Positions 10,149 through 17,728 of a stretch of 40,802 bases of DNA are shown one piece after another (within the stretch, counting starts at the first letter, position 1; every line of letters starts with the position of its first letter). The notes beneath the pieces are model-generated. The model was given only the letters and a program-made list of their open reading frames with translations. It searched no databases and was not told where the DNA came from. This DNA is from Dehalococcoidia bacterium (lineage in GTDB: Bacteria; Chloroflexota; Dehalococcoidia; Lucifugimonadales; UBA1123). The stretch lies in NCBI GenBank assembly GCA_021295915.1, contig JAGWBK010000041.1, forward strand, positions 1 to 40,802, read 5' to 3'. A program made the translations under genes and the position numbers.

Positions 10149-10955
10149 CTAGTTTGGGGCGCTGGTTAGGAGGAAGCCGCCGTCTACGGGGAGGGTTACG
10201 CCGGTGACGAAGCGGGCCTCGTCGCTGGCGAGGTATAGGGCTGCGTAGCCGATGTCCCAGCCCTGCCCTTCTACGGGGAGCGGTGTGGAGGTCTGACGCA
10301 TCTCGCGGGCGTCGGGCGAACTGCTCTCTAGGCGGGGAGTCCACATCAGGCCGGGCATGATGCAGTTGACCCGGATGTTGTCGGCGGCGTGGTCGACGGC
10401 CATTGCTCTGGTGAGGCCGACGACGGCCGACTTGTTGACCGTATACGGGGCTGACGACCGCATAGCCTTGGGCCTGAGGGCCGTCACGGATGACACGTTG
10501 ATGATCGAGCCGCCTCCGCTGTCTCTCATGCGGGGAACGGCGTAGCGGCCCATGTTGATCATGCTCATCAGGTTGACTGACATGCTGCGGGACCAGTCTT
10601 CGTCTGTAGCGTCCACAACACTGCCGGAGCCGCCTCCGCCTCCTACGTTGTTGTGCAGGATGTGAAGGCCGCCGTAGCGCTCGATAGCAGCATCGACGAC
10701 GTTCCTACAGTCGTCGGGGTTGGTGACGTCCGCAGAGGCGGTCATGGCCTCTCCGCCTTCTTCCTGGATGATCTCGCGAGTCGCGTCGGCCCATTCGGGT
10801 ACGGCATCCACCAGCACGACGCGTGCGCCTGCACGGGCGAACAGGATGGCGGCAGAGGCGCCGTTGCCGACGCCCTGTCCTCCGTAGGTGCCCGCGCCAC
10901 TAACTATGGCGACTTTGCCGCTCAGACGGTTGGTTGGTGTGCTCTCTGTACTCAT
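10149..10955 (-). CDS. SDR family NAD(P)-dependent oxidoreductase
   Basis: This 268-aa classical short-chain dehydrogenase/reductase has its cofactor-binding glycine motif near the N-terminus (VSGAGTYGGQGVG, a variant of TGxxxGxG with an insert). An Asp at the end of beta-2 (VVLVDAVPEW) suggests NAD preference. Further landmarks are NNVG, a Ser in VSSVTALR and the catalytic YTVNK. The C-terminus FVTGVTLPVDGGFLL is complete. The family oxidises or reduces alcohols and ketones; the substrate is not evident. It lies upstream of the glutamine synthetase-like gene on the same strand, separated by a repeat. The spacing allows co-transcription with the PPC-domain gene upstream (30 nt gap). Confidence 0.92.
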   Translation of the reverse strand: MSTESTPTNRLSGKVAIVSGAGTYGGQGVGNGASAAILFARAGARVVLVDAVPEWADATREIIQEEGGEAMTASADVTNPDDCRNVVDAAIERYGGLHILHNNVGGGGGSGSVVDATDEDWSRSMSVNLMSMINMGRYAVPRMRDSGGGSIINVSSVTALRPKAMRSSAPYTVNKSAVVGLTRAMAVDHAADNIRVNCIMPGLMWTPRLESSSPDAREMRQTSTPLPVEGQGWDIGYAALYLASDEARFVTGVTLPVDGGFLLTSAPN

Positions 10956-10985
10956 GGTGACAAGTCTCCCGAGACGCCGTGCGAT

Positions 10986-11381
10986 CTATTCCTGTTCGAA
11001 TACGTGGAGGTACATGAAGGCGCCGGTGAAGGTTGTCGCCTCCTCGCAGTGTCCTCCGACCATTTCGCCTGAGGGGCGAGCGGCGGCGAGGTGGATGTGG
11101 ACGCGGATGCCGCCCTCGGGTAGGGGCTGGATGTAGCCGTCTGCGGTGACGAGTTCGAGGTTTTCGTCGATGACGGTCCTCTCGAACTCGGGGGAATTGT
11201 CATCGTCGAAGCCGCAGAGGTTGCGGAGTTTGAGCTGCCTGAGACTGCCGATGCAGGATGAGATGGCGGCCTCGCGGATGCCCTCTGAGAGGGCGAATTC
11301 TTCAAGGTCGGCGACGAGGTTCTCGCTGGCCTGGAAGCGTCGGTAGATGACGGGCGAGTTGGTTGGTTCCCATCTCTGCAT
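10986..11381 (-). CDS. PPC/DUF296-domain protein
   Basis: This 131-aa protein consists of a single PPC (DUF296) domain. GSLRQLKLRNL and RVHIHLAAARPSGEMVGGHC give the clustered histidines that in prokaryotic PPC proteins form a metal site at the trimer interface. The biochemical role of the stand-alone prokaryotic family is poorly defined. I chose the ATG at 11379-11381 (MQRWEPTN) because AGGAG lies about 9 nt upstream. A far longer frame continuing across the divergent promoter and the opposite thiolase gene is a shadow. The gene is driven by a good promoter (11440-11468) divergent from the thiolase operon and probably leads the SDR gene. Confidence 0.85.
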   Translation of the reverse strand: MQRWEPTNSPVIYRRFQASENLVADLEEFALSEGIREAAISSCIGSLRQLKLRNLCGFDDDNSPEFERTVIDENLELVTADGYIQPLPEGGIRVHIHLAAARPSGEMVGGHCEEATTFTGAFMYLHVFEQE

Positions 11382-11439
11382 GGCGTGCTCTCCTGAGGTG
11401 AAATCGCGGTTGCCGTATAGGTGGCTGAGTGGTGGGGCG

Positions 11440-11468
11440 AATATACAAAGTGGATGGAGAGGCGTCAA
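11440..11468 (-). promoter_or_regulatory. Promoter of the PPC-domain gene
   Basis: TTGACG (11463-11468, minus strand) and TATATT (11440-11445) are 17 bp apart. About 50 nt of leader separate this from the ATG at 11381. Its sequence (CATTGACGCC...CACTTTGTATATTCG) closely resembles the promoter at 8576-8605. Confidence 0.65.
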
Positions 11469-11490
11469 TGTGGGGGCGGCTTGAGTTTCG

Positions 11491-11519
11491 TTGACGGTGT
11501 ATTGGGCGTGTGGTAATTT
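11491..11519 (+). promoter_or_regulatory. Promoter of the thiolase/DUF35/ACAD operon
   Basis: TTGACG (11491-11496) and TAATTT (11514-11519) have 17-bp spacing. Expected transcription starts near 11526, immediately before the palindrome at 11527-11548. Its -35 box is 22 bp from the -35 box of the divergent promoter, so one regulator could control both. Confidence 0.6.
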
Positions 11520-11526
11520 TGGCCCA

Positions 11527-11548
11527 CCCCCGTATCTGAGTACGGGGG
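11527..11548. promoter_or_regulatory. Palindromic operator or 5' leader hairpin
   Basis: A perfect inverted repeat CCCCCGTA-TCTGAG-TACGGGGG starts at about +1 of the predicted plus-strand transcript. It could be a repressor operator overlapping the start site, or a hairpin at the mRNA 5' end. No regulator gene is visible nearby. It has no following T-run, so it is not a usual terminator. Confidence 0.5.
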
Positions 11549-11603
11549 CATGGTTTGACCATTGAGATGGGCGCGTCGTGGCGCGCGAAAGGAGCAACTG
11601 GAT

Positions 11604-12797
11604 ATGCCTCAAACCAGAGAGGCCGCGATCGTCGGTATTCACGAGTACCCGCTGAGGGTCGTTGGCCCCAACGTCAGCGCACTTCAGATCAAGGCCGCGT
11701 CGGCCGCCCGCGCGTTGGAAGACGCCGGGCTGAGCTGGAGCGACGTTGACGCTGTGTACGACAACGGCAGCCACCAGAACATTGGCGGGCTTGGAATCTC
11801 GGAATACTTCGGCCTCAAGCCGAGACTGATCGACAACACAGCGGTCGGCGGGACGTCGTACGAGTTCCATGCCAATCATGCCGCGACGATGATCGCTGCC
11901 GGCAAGTGCGACGTCGCTCTCATTACCTACGGCTCCACTGCCCACTCGGATAGGCGCCGGATCGGTACGGGCGGAGCTGCGGGAGGAGGCATACCCAACC
12001 CTGCGACGAACATGGAGGCGTCCTGGGGTCAGACGCTGATCGCCAACTACGCGATGGTCAAGAACCGGCACATGCACCAGTACGGTACGACCAACGAGCA
12101 GTTCGCTCACATCTCGATTGCGACGCGCAAGCACGCGATGCGAAATCCTGAGGCGGTCGAGGCTATGACCGACCTGGAGTTCGTGGGCATTCGCGAGCTG
12201 ACCGTCGAGGACGTGGTGGACTCGCGGATGATCGCGTGGCCGCTGAGGCTTCTTGAGTGCTGCATGATCTCCGACGGCGGCGGCGCAGTAATAATGGCGT
12301 CCAAGGAGGTCGCCGCGAACTGCGCGAAGAAGCCTGTGTGGGTGATTGGCGGCGGAGAGGCGACCAAGTACCGCGAGAACGGCGGCGACATCACCGTCAG
12401 CGCGGGAGCGCAGTCCGGTCCGAGGGCGTTCGCGGACGCTGGTGTTACGCCAGACGAGATCGACGTGCTCATGGCGTACGACTCGTTCTCGATAACCGTC
12501 ATGTGCATGATCGAGGACCTCGGCTTCTGCAATAAGGGAGAAGGTGGAGAGTTCGTCGCGCAGGGTCACCTGACATTCGACGACCCGCGCAAGCTCGCGA
12601 TCAACACGGACGGCGGCGGACTGTCGTCGAACCACCCGGGAGAGCGGGGCATCTACCTGCTGATCGAGGCGGCAAGGCAGTTGAGGGGCGAATCCACCTC
12701 GCAGGTCGACGACGCGAAGCTGGCGGTTGCCGTGGGCAACGGCGGTCAGCTTGGGTCGAGGCACGCGACAGGCGTAACCATTCTCGCAGCCGACTAA
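11604..12797 (+). CDS. Thiolase-superfamily protein lacking active Cys (Ltp2/SCP-x-like)
   Basis: This 397-aa protein has the thiolase fold of the SCP-x/lipid-transfer branch. The region where thiolases carry the nucleophilic Cys reads NTAVGGTSYEFHANHAAT (residues about 78-95) with no Cys. The C-terminal Cys loop reads AVGNGGQLGSRHATG, also without Cys, while NHPGERG keeps the His loop partly. Loss of Cys together with an adjacent DUF35 gene is the arrangement of Ltp2-type aldolases, which cleave beta-hydroxyacyl-CoA by a retro-aldol reaction in steroid side-chain degradation. That role is inferred by analogy. I chose ATG 11604 because AAAGGAG stands about 9 nt upstream. It is first gene of a four-gene operon with DUF35 and two acyl-CoA dehydrogenases. 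Confidence 0.88.
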   Translation: MPQTREAAIVGIHEYPLRVVGPNVSALQIKAASAARALEDAGLSWSDVDAVYDNGSHQNIGGLGISEYFGLKPRLIDNTAVGGTSYEFHANHAATMIAAGKCDVALITYGSTAHSDRRRIGTGGAAGGGIPNPATNMEASWGQTLIANYAMVKNRHMHQYGTTNEQFAHISIATRKHAMRNPEAVEAMTDLEFVGIRELTVEDVVDSRMIAWPLRLLECCMISDGGGAVIMASKEVAANCAKKPVWVIGGGEATKYRENGGDITVSAGAQSGPRAFADAGVTPDEIDVLMAYDSFSITVMCMIEDLGFCNKGEGGEFVAQGHLTFDDPRKLAINTDGGGLSSNHPGERGIYLLIEAARQLRGESTSQVDDAKLAVAVGNGGQLGSRHATGVTILAAD

Positions 12798-12859
12798 GTC
12801 ACGTATCACCCACTCCCCAGCGTCGAACCGCCGGGGGACTCACCAGGAGAATCAATCCA

Positions 12860-13282
12860 ATGACAGAACAAGCACTGAGGCCACAGCCGAGATTCCCGGA
12901 GCAGGACACGGAGCCGTTCTGGGAGGCCACCAAGCGACGCGAGTTGACCTACCAGACGTGTGACGACTGCGACGAGGTGATCTTCTACCCACGCGCGCAC
13001 TGCACCGGGTGTCTATCCGGCAACGTCTCGTGGAACGTGTCCGCCGGTAAAGGCGAGGTCTACACGTTCAGCGTGGTCATGCAGAACTACCACCCAGCGT
13101 TTAAGGACCTGGGGCCCTACGCGTTGGCGTACGTTGACCTCGACGAGGGGTTCCGCATCATGACCAATATCGTGGATGTCGACAACCCGATCGAGGACGT
13201 CAACTGCGGCATGAGGGTGGAGCTCACCTGGATAGACCAGGGCGAGGGCGAGATAGCACTGCCGGTGTTCAAGCCCGCATAG
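12860..13282 (+). CDS. DUF35 Zn-ribbon/OB-fold acyl-CoA-binding protein
   Basis: This 140-aa protein has a rubredoxin-like Zn ribbon with Cys34, Cys37, Cys48 and Cys51 (TCDDCDEV...HCTGCLSG). An OB-fold follows from about residue 60 (GEVYTFSVVM...YALAYVDLDEGFRIMTNI). DUF35 proteins bind acyl-CoA and form complexes with thiolase-like partners, for example the archaeal thiolase/HMG-CoA synthase complex and the ChsH2 C-terminal domain with Ltp2. Its position 62 nt after the Cys-less thiolase gene and 11 nt before an acyl-CoA dehydrogenase fits such a complex. It has no MaoC hydratase domain, unlike ChsH2, and no separate hydratase gene lies in this operon. An AGGAG lies 11 nt before the ATG. Confidence 0.92.
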   Translation: MTEQALRPQPRFPEQDTEPFWEATKRRELTYQTCDDCDEVIFYPRAHCTGCLSGNVSWNVSAGKGEVYTFSVVMQNYHPAFKDLGPYALAYVDLDEGFRIMTNIVDVDNPIEDVNCGMRVELTWIDQGEGEIALPVFKPA

Positions 13283-13293
13283 GGGCGGTTCCG

Positions 13294-14526
13294 ATGGACT
13301 TTAGATTCACGCCAGAACAGGACGAGTGGCGACGGGAAGTACGCTCGACCATCGAGTCGCTGATCACTCCCGACCTTCGGGAGGAGATGGAGAGCGATGA
13401 CGACGTAGGTCCCGGGCCTGCGGGCAAGCAGTTTATGCGCGAGCTTGGCAGTCGCGGGCTTCTCGGCATCTCCTGGCCCGAGGAGTACGGCGGACTGGGC
13501 CGGTCTCTCATGGACCAGTACATCTTCTCCGAGGAGGTCGGCAGCTTCGGCGGCCTGTACACCAACGGCACGGCGGTGAACATGGTCGGGCCGACGATCA
13601 TGAACGTCGGAGACGACGAGCAGCGCGCCGAGTGGCTGCCCAAGATGCTCAGCGGCGAGGTCGAGTGTGCTCTTGGCTACACCGAGCCGGGAGCTGGGAC
13701 CGATCTGGCCGGACTTCAGACACGCGCCGTCGTCGACGGCGACGACTACGTCATCAACGGACAGAAGCTGTTCACAAGCGCCGGGCACTTCTCGTCGCAC
13801 GTGTGGCTACTGGCTCGAACTGACACCGAGGTCAGGAAGCACCGTGGGCTGTCTGTGTTCCTGGTGCCTATGGACTCGGACGGCATTTCCGTCCGTCCCC
13901 TGTGGCGCATGGACAGCGGGCGCACCAACGAGGTGTTCTTCGATAACGTGCGCATCCCACGCCAGAACCTGATCGGCGAACCCAACCGCGGCTGGTACCA
14001 CGTCGCTATGGCGCTGGACTTCGAGAGGGTCAGCATCGGATCACGCTACACGGGTCTGATGCGCAGGCTCAACAAACTCGTCGAATACGCTAACGAGACC
14101 GAGATAGATGGCCAGCCGCTGTCACGCGATCCTCACTTCAGGACGCGGTTCGCGGAGATCGGCATGAAGCTGGAGACGGTCAGGTTGCTGTCGTACCGGA
14201 CGGCCTGGATGATCGACCAGGGGATCGTGCCTAACTACGAGAGCTCTGCACTGAAGATAGTCGCGACTGACCTGATACAGGAGGTTGCTGACTTCGGGTT
14301 CGAGCTTCTGGGTTTGTACGGACAGCTCACGAAGAACTCGCCGTTCTGCATGCTCGATGGCGAGATGGAGCAGACATACAGGAGCGGGATCTTTCTGCGA
14401 TTCGGCGGCGGCGCGAACGAGGTGCAGCGCAACATCATCGCTCAGCGAGGGCTGGGAATGCCGAGGGAAGGCTCAGAACCCAGGCAGGACCTCAGGTCGC
14501 CGCAGGCCGCTGCGGGCAGGACGTAG
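13294..14526 (+). CDS. Acyl-CoA dehydrogenase, first of a pair
   Basis: This 410-aa FAD-dependent acyl-CoA dehydrogenase desaturates acyl-CoA at the alpha-beta position. The domain order is complete: N-terminal helices (1-115), a beta-barrel with GYTEPGAGTDLAGLQTRA (about 130) and INGQKLFTS, and a C-terminal helical domain ending FGGGANEVQRNIIAQRGLGMPR. In the last motif the residue matching Glu376 of medium-chain enzymes appears to be Gly by eye. The catalytic base must then be elsewhere or supplied differently, as in other heteromeric FadE-type subunits. It is followed 62 nt later by a second, divergent acyl-CoA dehydrogenase gene. Such neighbouring unequal pairs form alpha2beta2 heterotetramers in steroid side-chain degradation (ChsE1-ChsE2 type), which is my preferred reading. 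Confidence 0.92.
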   Translation: MDFRFTPEQDEWRREVRSTIESLITPDLREEMESDDDVGPGPAGKQFMRELGSRGLLGISWPEEYGGLGRSLMDQYIFSEEVGSFGGLYTNGTAVNMVGPTIMNVGDDEQRAEWLPKMLSGEVECALGYTEPGAGTDLAGLQTRAVVDGDDYVINGQKLFTSAGHFSSHVWLLARTDTEVRKHRGLSVFLVPMDSDGISVRPLWRMDSGRTNEVFFDNVRIPRQNLIGEPNRGWYHVAMALDFERVSIGSRYTGLMRRLNKLVEYANETEIDGQPLSRDPHFRTRFAEIGMKLETVRLLSYRTAWMIDQGIVPNYESSALKIVATDLIQEVADFGFELLGLYGQLTKNSPFCMLDGEMEQTYRSGIFLRFGGGANEVQRNIIAQRGLGMPREGSEPRQDLRSPQAAAGRT

Positions 14527-14588
14527 GTTAGGAGTGGTGGAGAGTAGTGAGGAGCTACACTTACGAAACTCTCTGCTAGGGACTACTA

Positions 14589-15704
14589 ATGGATCTGTCG
14601 CTTACGGAATCGCAGCAGAAGCTGAAGGACACGGCCCGGGAAGTGTTCGAGGTCGAGTGCCCGACCAGCTTGGTGCGGGCTATGGAGCAGGACGACCGCG
14701 GCTATCCCGCCGATCTGTGGGAGCGCATATCTGGTCTCGGATGGTCGGGGTTGCCGTTCCCTGAAGAGCTGGGAGGCTCGGGCGGGACGCTCACCGACCT
14801 GGCGGTGCTTCTCGAGGAGTTTGGACGCTCGCTCGTGCCTGGACCGTTCTTCAACTCGGTGGCTGTCGTCGGTCTGACACTGCTGGACGCAGGTACTGAC
14901 GCGCAACGCACAGAGTTACTGCCACGAATCGCCGATGGATCGGTCATCGCGACGGCGGCGTTGCTGGATGCGAACGCCAGGTATGGGCCTGATTCTGTCT
15001 CCATGACTGCGGAACGACGCGACGGAGGGTACGTGCTCAACGGCACCAAGATGTTCGTCGAGTACGCCAACTCGGCGGACCTGATGCTGGTACCTGCGAG
15101 GTCTGATGGCGGCGTGGTGCTGCTGCTGGTCCCGGCGTCGGCGGACGGCATCAGCCTGACTCGCCTGGACAGCATCGCTCGAGACCCGCAGTTCGCGGTG
15201 GAGTTCTCGGGCGTGTTTGTGCAGGACGGAGTCGTGGGTGATGCCAGCCAAGGTAATGAGGCGCTCAAGCGCGCGCTCGACAGGGCTGCGCTGCTCCACT
15301 GCGCTCACTGTATCGGGGGTGCGCAACACGTCCAGGAGATGACCGTCGAGTACACCAAGCAGCGGGTGCAGTTCGATCGTGCAATCGCCACGTTCCAATC
15401 AGTGCAGCACGACTGCGCTGACATGGTGATCGCGATAGACTCGGCACGGCTTGCGACCTACGATGCGATCACCAAGATCGAGGATGGCCAGTCGGCGGAC
15501 AAGGAGATCGCGCTGGCGAAGTCGCTGACGAACCACGCCTACAAGTGGACGACGCTGACGGCGCAGCAGATACACGGCGGCATCGGGTTCATGGAGGAGT
15601 ACGACCTCCAGCTATGGACGCGAAGAGCCAAGGTGGCGGAGCTCAAGTTCGGCGCATCGTCGGGGCACGTGGAGACGTTCGCACAGCAGATGGGGCTGAA
15701 ATAG
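14589..15704 (+). CDS. Acyl-CoA dehydrogenase, second of a pair
   Basis: This 371-aa protein has the acyl-CoA dehydrogenase fold but a divergent FAD/substrate region: the usual YTEPxxGSD motif is replaced by LLDANARYGPDSVSM. The C-terminal domain retains QRVQFDRAIATFQSVQHDCADM and QQIHGGIGFMEEYDLQLWTRRAK, which are typical of the beta-type partner in heteromeric enzymes. It probably pairs with the preceding gene product. No SD as clear as that of the first operon genes is seen (the start is in ACTACTAATGG), so translation may depend on the upstream gene. It is the last gene of the operon. An alternative is an independent enzyme for a different branched acyl-CoA. Confidence 0.9.
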   Translation: MDLSLTESQQKLKDTAREVFEVECPTSLVRAMEQDDRGYPADLWERISGLGWSGLPFPEELGGSGGTLTDLAVLLEEFGRSLVPGPFFNSVAVVGLTLLDAGTDAQRTELLPRIADGSVIATAALLDANARYGPDSVSMTAERRDGGYVLNGTKMFVEYANSADLMLVPARSDGGVVLLLVPASADGISLTRLDSIARDPQFAVEFSGVFVQDGVVGDASQGNEALKRALDRAALLHCAHCIGGAQHVQEMTVEYTKQRVQFDRAIATFQSVQHDCADMVIAIDSARLATYDAITKIEDGQSADKEIALAKSLTNHAYKWTTLTAQQIHGGIGFMEEYDLQLWTRRAKVAELKFGASSGHVETFAQQMGLK

Positions 15705-15851
15705 CTCGGCTCCCACTCTCATTCGATAGTCTTGGAAGACCTCAAAGTTCATCTGCGCCTTTCATCGATCTCGGAAATCAGCGACAATTGAAATGCTAGG
15801 TAGTTCCTACTGTCGTTCATCAGTCGACACCCAACAGGGAGAGCGTCCACC

Positions 15852-16052
15852 ATGACCAACGTCACAGAGATTCAAGAGGCAATCCTGGCTCTTCCTGAAC
15901 CGGACTATGCTCAACTCAGGCAGTGGCTCAGCAAGTTGGACTGGGACAGGTGGGACCGACAGATAGAGGCGGACTCAGAAGACGGGAACCTGGACTTCCT
16001 GATCGCCGATGCTGAGGAATCCAAGCGACAGGGCACGCTACAGGAACTCTAG
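15852..16052 (+). CDS. Antitoxin-like small protein
   Basis: This 66-aa protein (MTNVTEIQEAILALPEPDYA..., ending AEESKRQGTLQEL) belongs to a small family commonly encoded directly before a ParE/RelE-like toxin. The body LRQWLSKLDWDRWDRQIEAD followed by GNLDFLIADAEE is characteristic. It is helical and acidic, as expected for a protein that neutralises a basic toxin. GGGAG lies 9 nt before the ATG. Its stop codon is directly followed by the toxin GTG, so the two are translationally coupled. No separate DNA-binding motif is recognisable, so autoregulation is uncertain. Confidence 0.8.
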   Translation: MTNVTEIQEAILALPEPDYAQLRQWLSKLDWDRWDRQIEADSEDGNLDFLIADAEESKRQGTLQEL

Positions 16053-16307
16053 GTGCATCGGGCTACTCCCCGCTTCTGGCGATACTTCGAACGCCTACCC
16101 GAACCAGTTCAAAGACTCGCGAGGCGCAATTTCGAGATTCTGAAAGACGATCCCAGATATCCGTCCCTCCAATTCAAGAGAGTTGGGCGATTCAGGAGCG
16201 TTCGAGTAGGCCTTGCGCACAGGGCACTGGCAGTCGAAGACGGTGAAGACTTCGTTTGGGTGTGGATTGGTAATCACGACGACTACGACAGGATGATCGA
16301 GTCATAG
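16053..16307 (+). CDS. ParE/RelE-superfamily toxin-like protein
   Basis: This 84-aa protein starts with GTG immediately after the antitoxin-like stop codon. It has the RelE/ParE fold pattern: an N-terminal helical hairpin (RFWRYFERLPEPVQRLARRNFEIL), then a strand-rich part KRVGRFRSVRVGLAHRALAVEDGEDFVWVWIGNHDDYDRMI. The C-terminal GNHDDYDRM corresponds to the place where RelE-type ribonucleases carry late catalytic residues. Members of this group are annotated as type II toxins or mRNA interferases; activity of this copy is not shown. It is intact in length and frame, unlike the toxin-like gene at 21154. Confidence 0.82.
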   Translation: MHRATPRFWRYFERLPEPVQRLARRNFEILKDDPRYPSLQFKRVGRFRSVRVGLAHRALAVEDGEDFVWVWIGNHDDYDRMIES

Positions 16308-16319
16308 TCGGCGAAGGAG

Positions 16320-16940
16320 CTAGTTGAAGCGGCCCATTGCCCTGTCTATGCCGTCTTCCATCAGGCTGACTATGGCCTGGGATGCCCTGTCGATGGCGTC
16401 GTCGACCTGCTGCTGGTCCTCGGACGACATCTCACCCAGGACCCAGCCGACTCGGTCGGTGCCGGGAGGGGGCTGACCTACACCGATTCTGAGACGTGGG
16501 AAGTCCTGATTACCAAGCGCAGAGATGATCGACTTGATGCCGTTGTGTCCTGCGGCACTTCCCTGGGGTCTCAGCCTGAGCTTGCCGGGGGGCAGCGCGG
16601 TCTCGTCGTATACGATCAGCAGTCTGTCCTGCGTAGTGCGTAGGCGCGCGAGCAGGTAGGCCACGGCGTCGCCGCTGCCGTTCACGTGGGTGCGCGGCTT
16701 GGCGAGGGCGACGGTGCGCCCCTCTATCTTTCCAATGCCGAGTCTCGTGGTGTTGTGCGCGCGGCGGAGCTCAATCGAGTGCCTTTCGGCAAGCAGGTCG
16801 ATGAGCCACCAGCCAGCGTTGTGGCGGGTCCTCAGGTAATGCGGCTCGGGATTGCCGAGGCCGACCACTATCAATTCCGGCGTCTCAAGCTGGCCCTTGA
16901 GTCTGCGGTTTCGTTTGAAGAGGTTCTTGAGGAGGGTCAA
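16320..16940 (-). CDS. pth: Peptidyl-tRNA hydrolase
   Basis: This 206-aa protein recycles tRNA by cleaving peptidyl-tRNAs that drop off ribosomes. The family signatures are all present: VVGLGNPEPHY near residue 27, the catalytic His in TRHNAGWW, KPRTHVNGSGDAV, VYDETALPPGKLRLRPQGSAAGHNGIKSI and RLRIGVGQPP. A short basic N-terminal extension (MTLLKNLFKRNRRLKGQ) precedes the domain. The true start could be further in, but no better Met exists before the domain. Its 3' end converges with the toxin gene, 12 nt apart. Upstream is a 338-nt repeat-filled gap, so it may have its own promoter. Confidence 0.95.
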   Translation of the reverse strand: MTLLKNLFKRNRRLKGQLETPELIVVGLGNPEPHYLRTRHNAGWWLIDLLAERHSIELRRAHNTTRLGIGKIEGRTVALAKPRTHVNGSGDAVAYLLARLRTTQDRLLIVYDETALPPGKLRLRPQGSAAGHNGIKSIISALGNQDFPRLRIGVGQPPPGTDRVGWVLGEMSSEDQQQVDDAIDRASQAIVSLMEDGIDRAMGRFN

Positions 16941-17080
16941 TCTAGTTTTCCGTTATGCAGATTCACTAGTGTGGCAGCCTGTGGTGCCCTCTACAGTAGG
17001 CCTTTGTGTTTCCGGCAAAGGTCGGAATCCAAGCGGGTGCAGTTGGGATCTATGAGATTGGGAACAAGCAGCATTTTCGC

Positions 17081-17261
17081 CCTCACCCCAACCCTCTCCC
17101 CCAGGAGAGGGGGTTCAGTGGTAGGTGCTCATGCTTGTCTTTCAACCTTTACCTACCCCTGTCTACCCCTGTCTACCCCCAGGGAGAGGGGGCCGTTGGC
17201 TGGCACTCACAATTGCCTGTTTACATTTGCATGACTCTTTCAACCCTGAGGGAGAGGGGCC
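17081..17261. repeat. Tandem cluster of dispersed palindromic repeats filling an intergenic gap
   Basis: The 338-nt space between pth and the PPOX gene holds no gene. It contains repeat copies CCCTCACCCCAACCCTCTCC with GGAGAGGGGG (17081-17114), two tandem GTCTACCCCT words plus CAGGGAGAGGGGGCC (17156-17192), and CAACCCTGAGGGAGAGGGGCC (17241-17261). Between them lie stretches such as AACCTTTACCTACCCCTGTC that match the arms of the composite repeats at 19973 and 39091. Confidence 0.8.
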
Positions 17262-17278
17262 TAGGCACGGGCGAACGT

Positions 17279-17701
17279 TTAGCGTACCAGCCCGTAGACG
17301 CGCTCGGGCTTGACGAGCACGATTACGGCATCCTGGTCGATCATGGCCTGGTCGTACTCTTCCCAGTCGGGGTGCTCGGTGTGGCTGCATGCCATGTACA
17401 CCTTGCGGAGCAGGACGCGCATCTCCTCGGCGTCGGTGTTGTGGTAGTCGATAAGCGTAGCCTGACCCTCGACAGAAGCCCACCCACGCCAGTCGTCTCT
17501 GACCGCGAGCACTGTGCAGTTCGGGTCACGGCGGAGGTTGCGGATCTTCTGTGAGCGCGGATACACCGATACGAATGCCGCGTTGCCCTCATACGCGCCG
17601 CATACCACGATGCTGGAGTGGGTCGCGCCGTTGGACCTGCGTGTCGCGATTACGCCTCTCTTGTGTGTCTCGAAGAACGGTACTACGTCGTTGAAGTCCA
17701 T
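17279..17701 (-). CDS. PPOX-class (pyridoxamine oxidase-like) flavin/F420 protein
   Basis: This 140-aa split beta-barrel protein belongs to the PNPOx-like superfamily, close to the F420-dependent PPOX group. It begins DVVPFFETHKRGVIATRRSNGATHSS. Internal landmarks are SVYPRSQKIRNLRRDP (the segment that holds cofactor phosphate), CTVLAVRDDWRGWASVEGQATL and the C-terminal VLVKPERVYGL. Such proteins bind FMN or F420 and reduce unsaturated or quinone-like compounds; which cofactor is used here cannot be read from sequence alone. It lies 27 nt downstream of the PLP enzyme on the same strand, probably in one operon with moaC and rnhA. Confidence 0.87.
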   Translation of the reverse strand: MDFNDVVPFFETHKRGVIATRRSNGATHSSIVVCGAYEGNAAFVSVYPRSQKIRNLRRDPNCTVLAVRDDWRGWASVEGQATLIDYHNTDAEEMRVLLRKVYMACSHTEHPDWEEYDQAMIDQDAVIVLVKPERVYGLVR

Positions 17702-17728
17702 GAGTACTCCTTTTGGTGGCTGACAGCG

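Noticed and set aside
10986-12809. A 607-residue minus-strand open frame across the divergent promoter and the thiolase gene
   Set aside because: Only its last 131 residues form a recognisable PPC domain with its own SD and promoter. The rest is the antisense of a clear thiolase gene.
17081-17261. The regularly spaced repeat words between pth and the PPOX gene as a CRISPR array
   Set aside because: The units are irregular palindromic intergenic repeats of different lengths with no constant spacer size, and the same words are scattered through the window. No cas gene is present.
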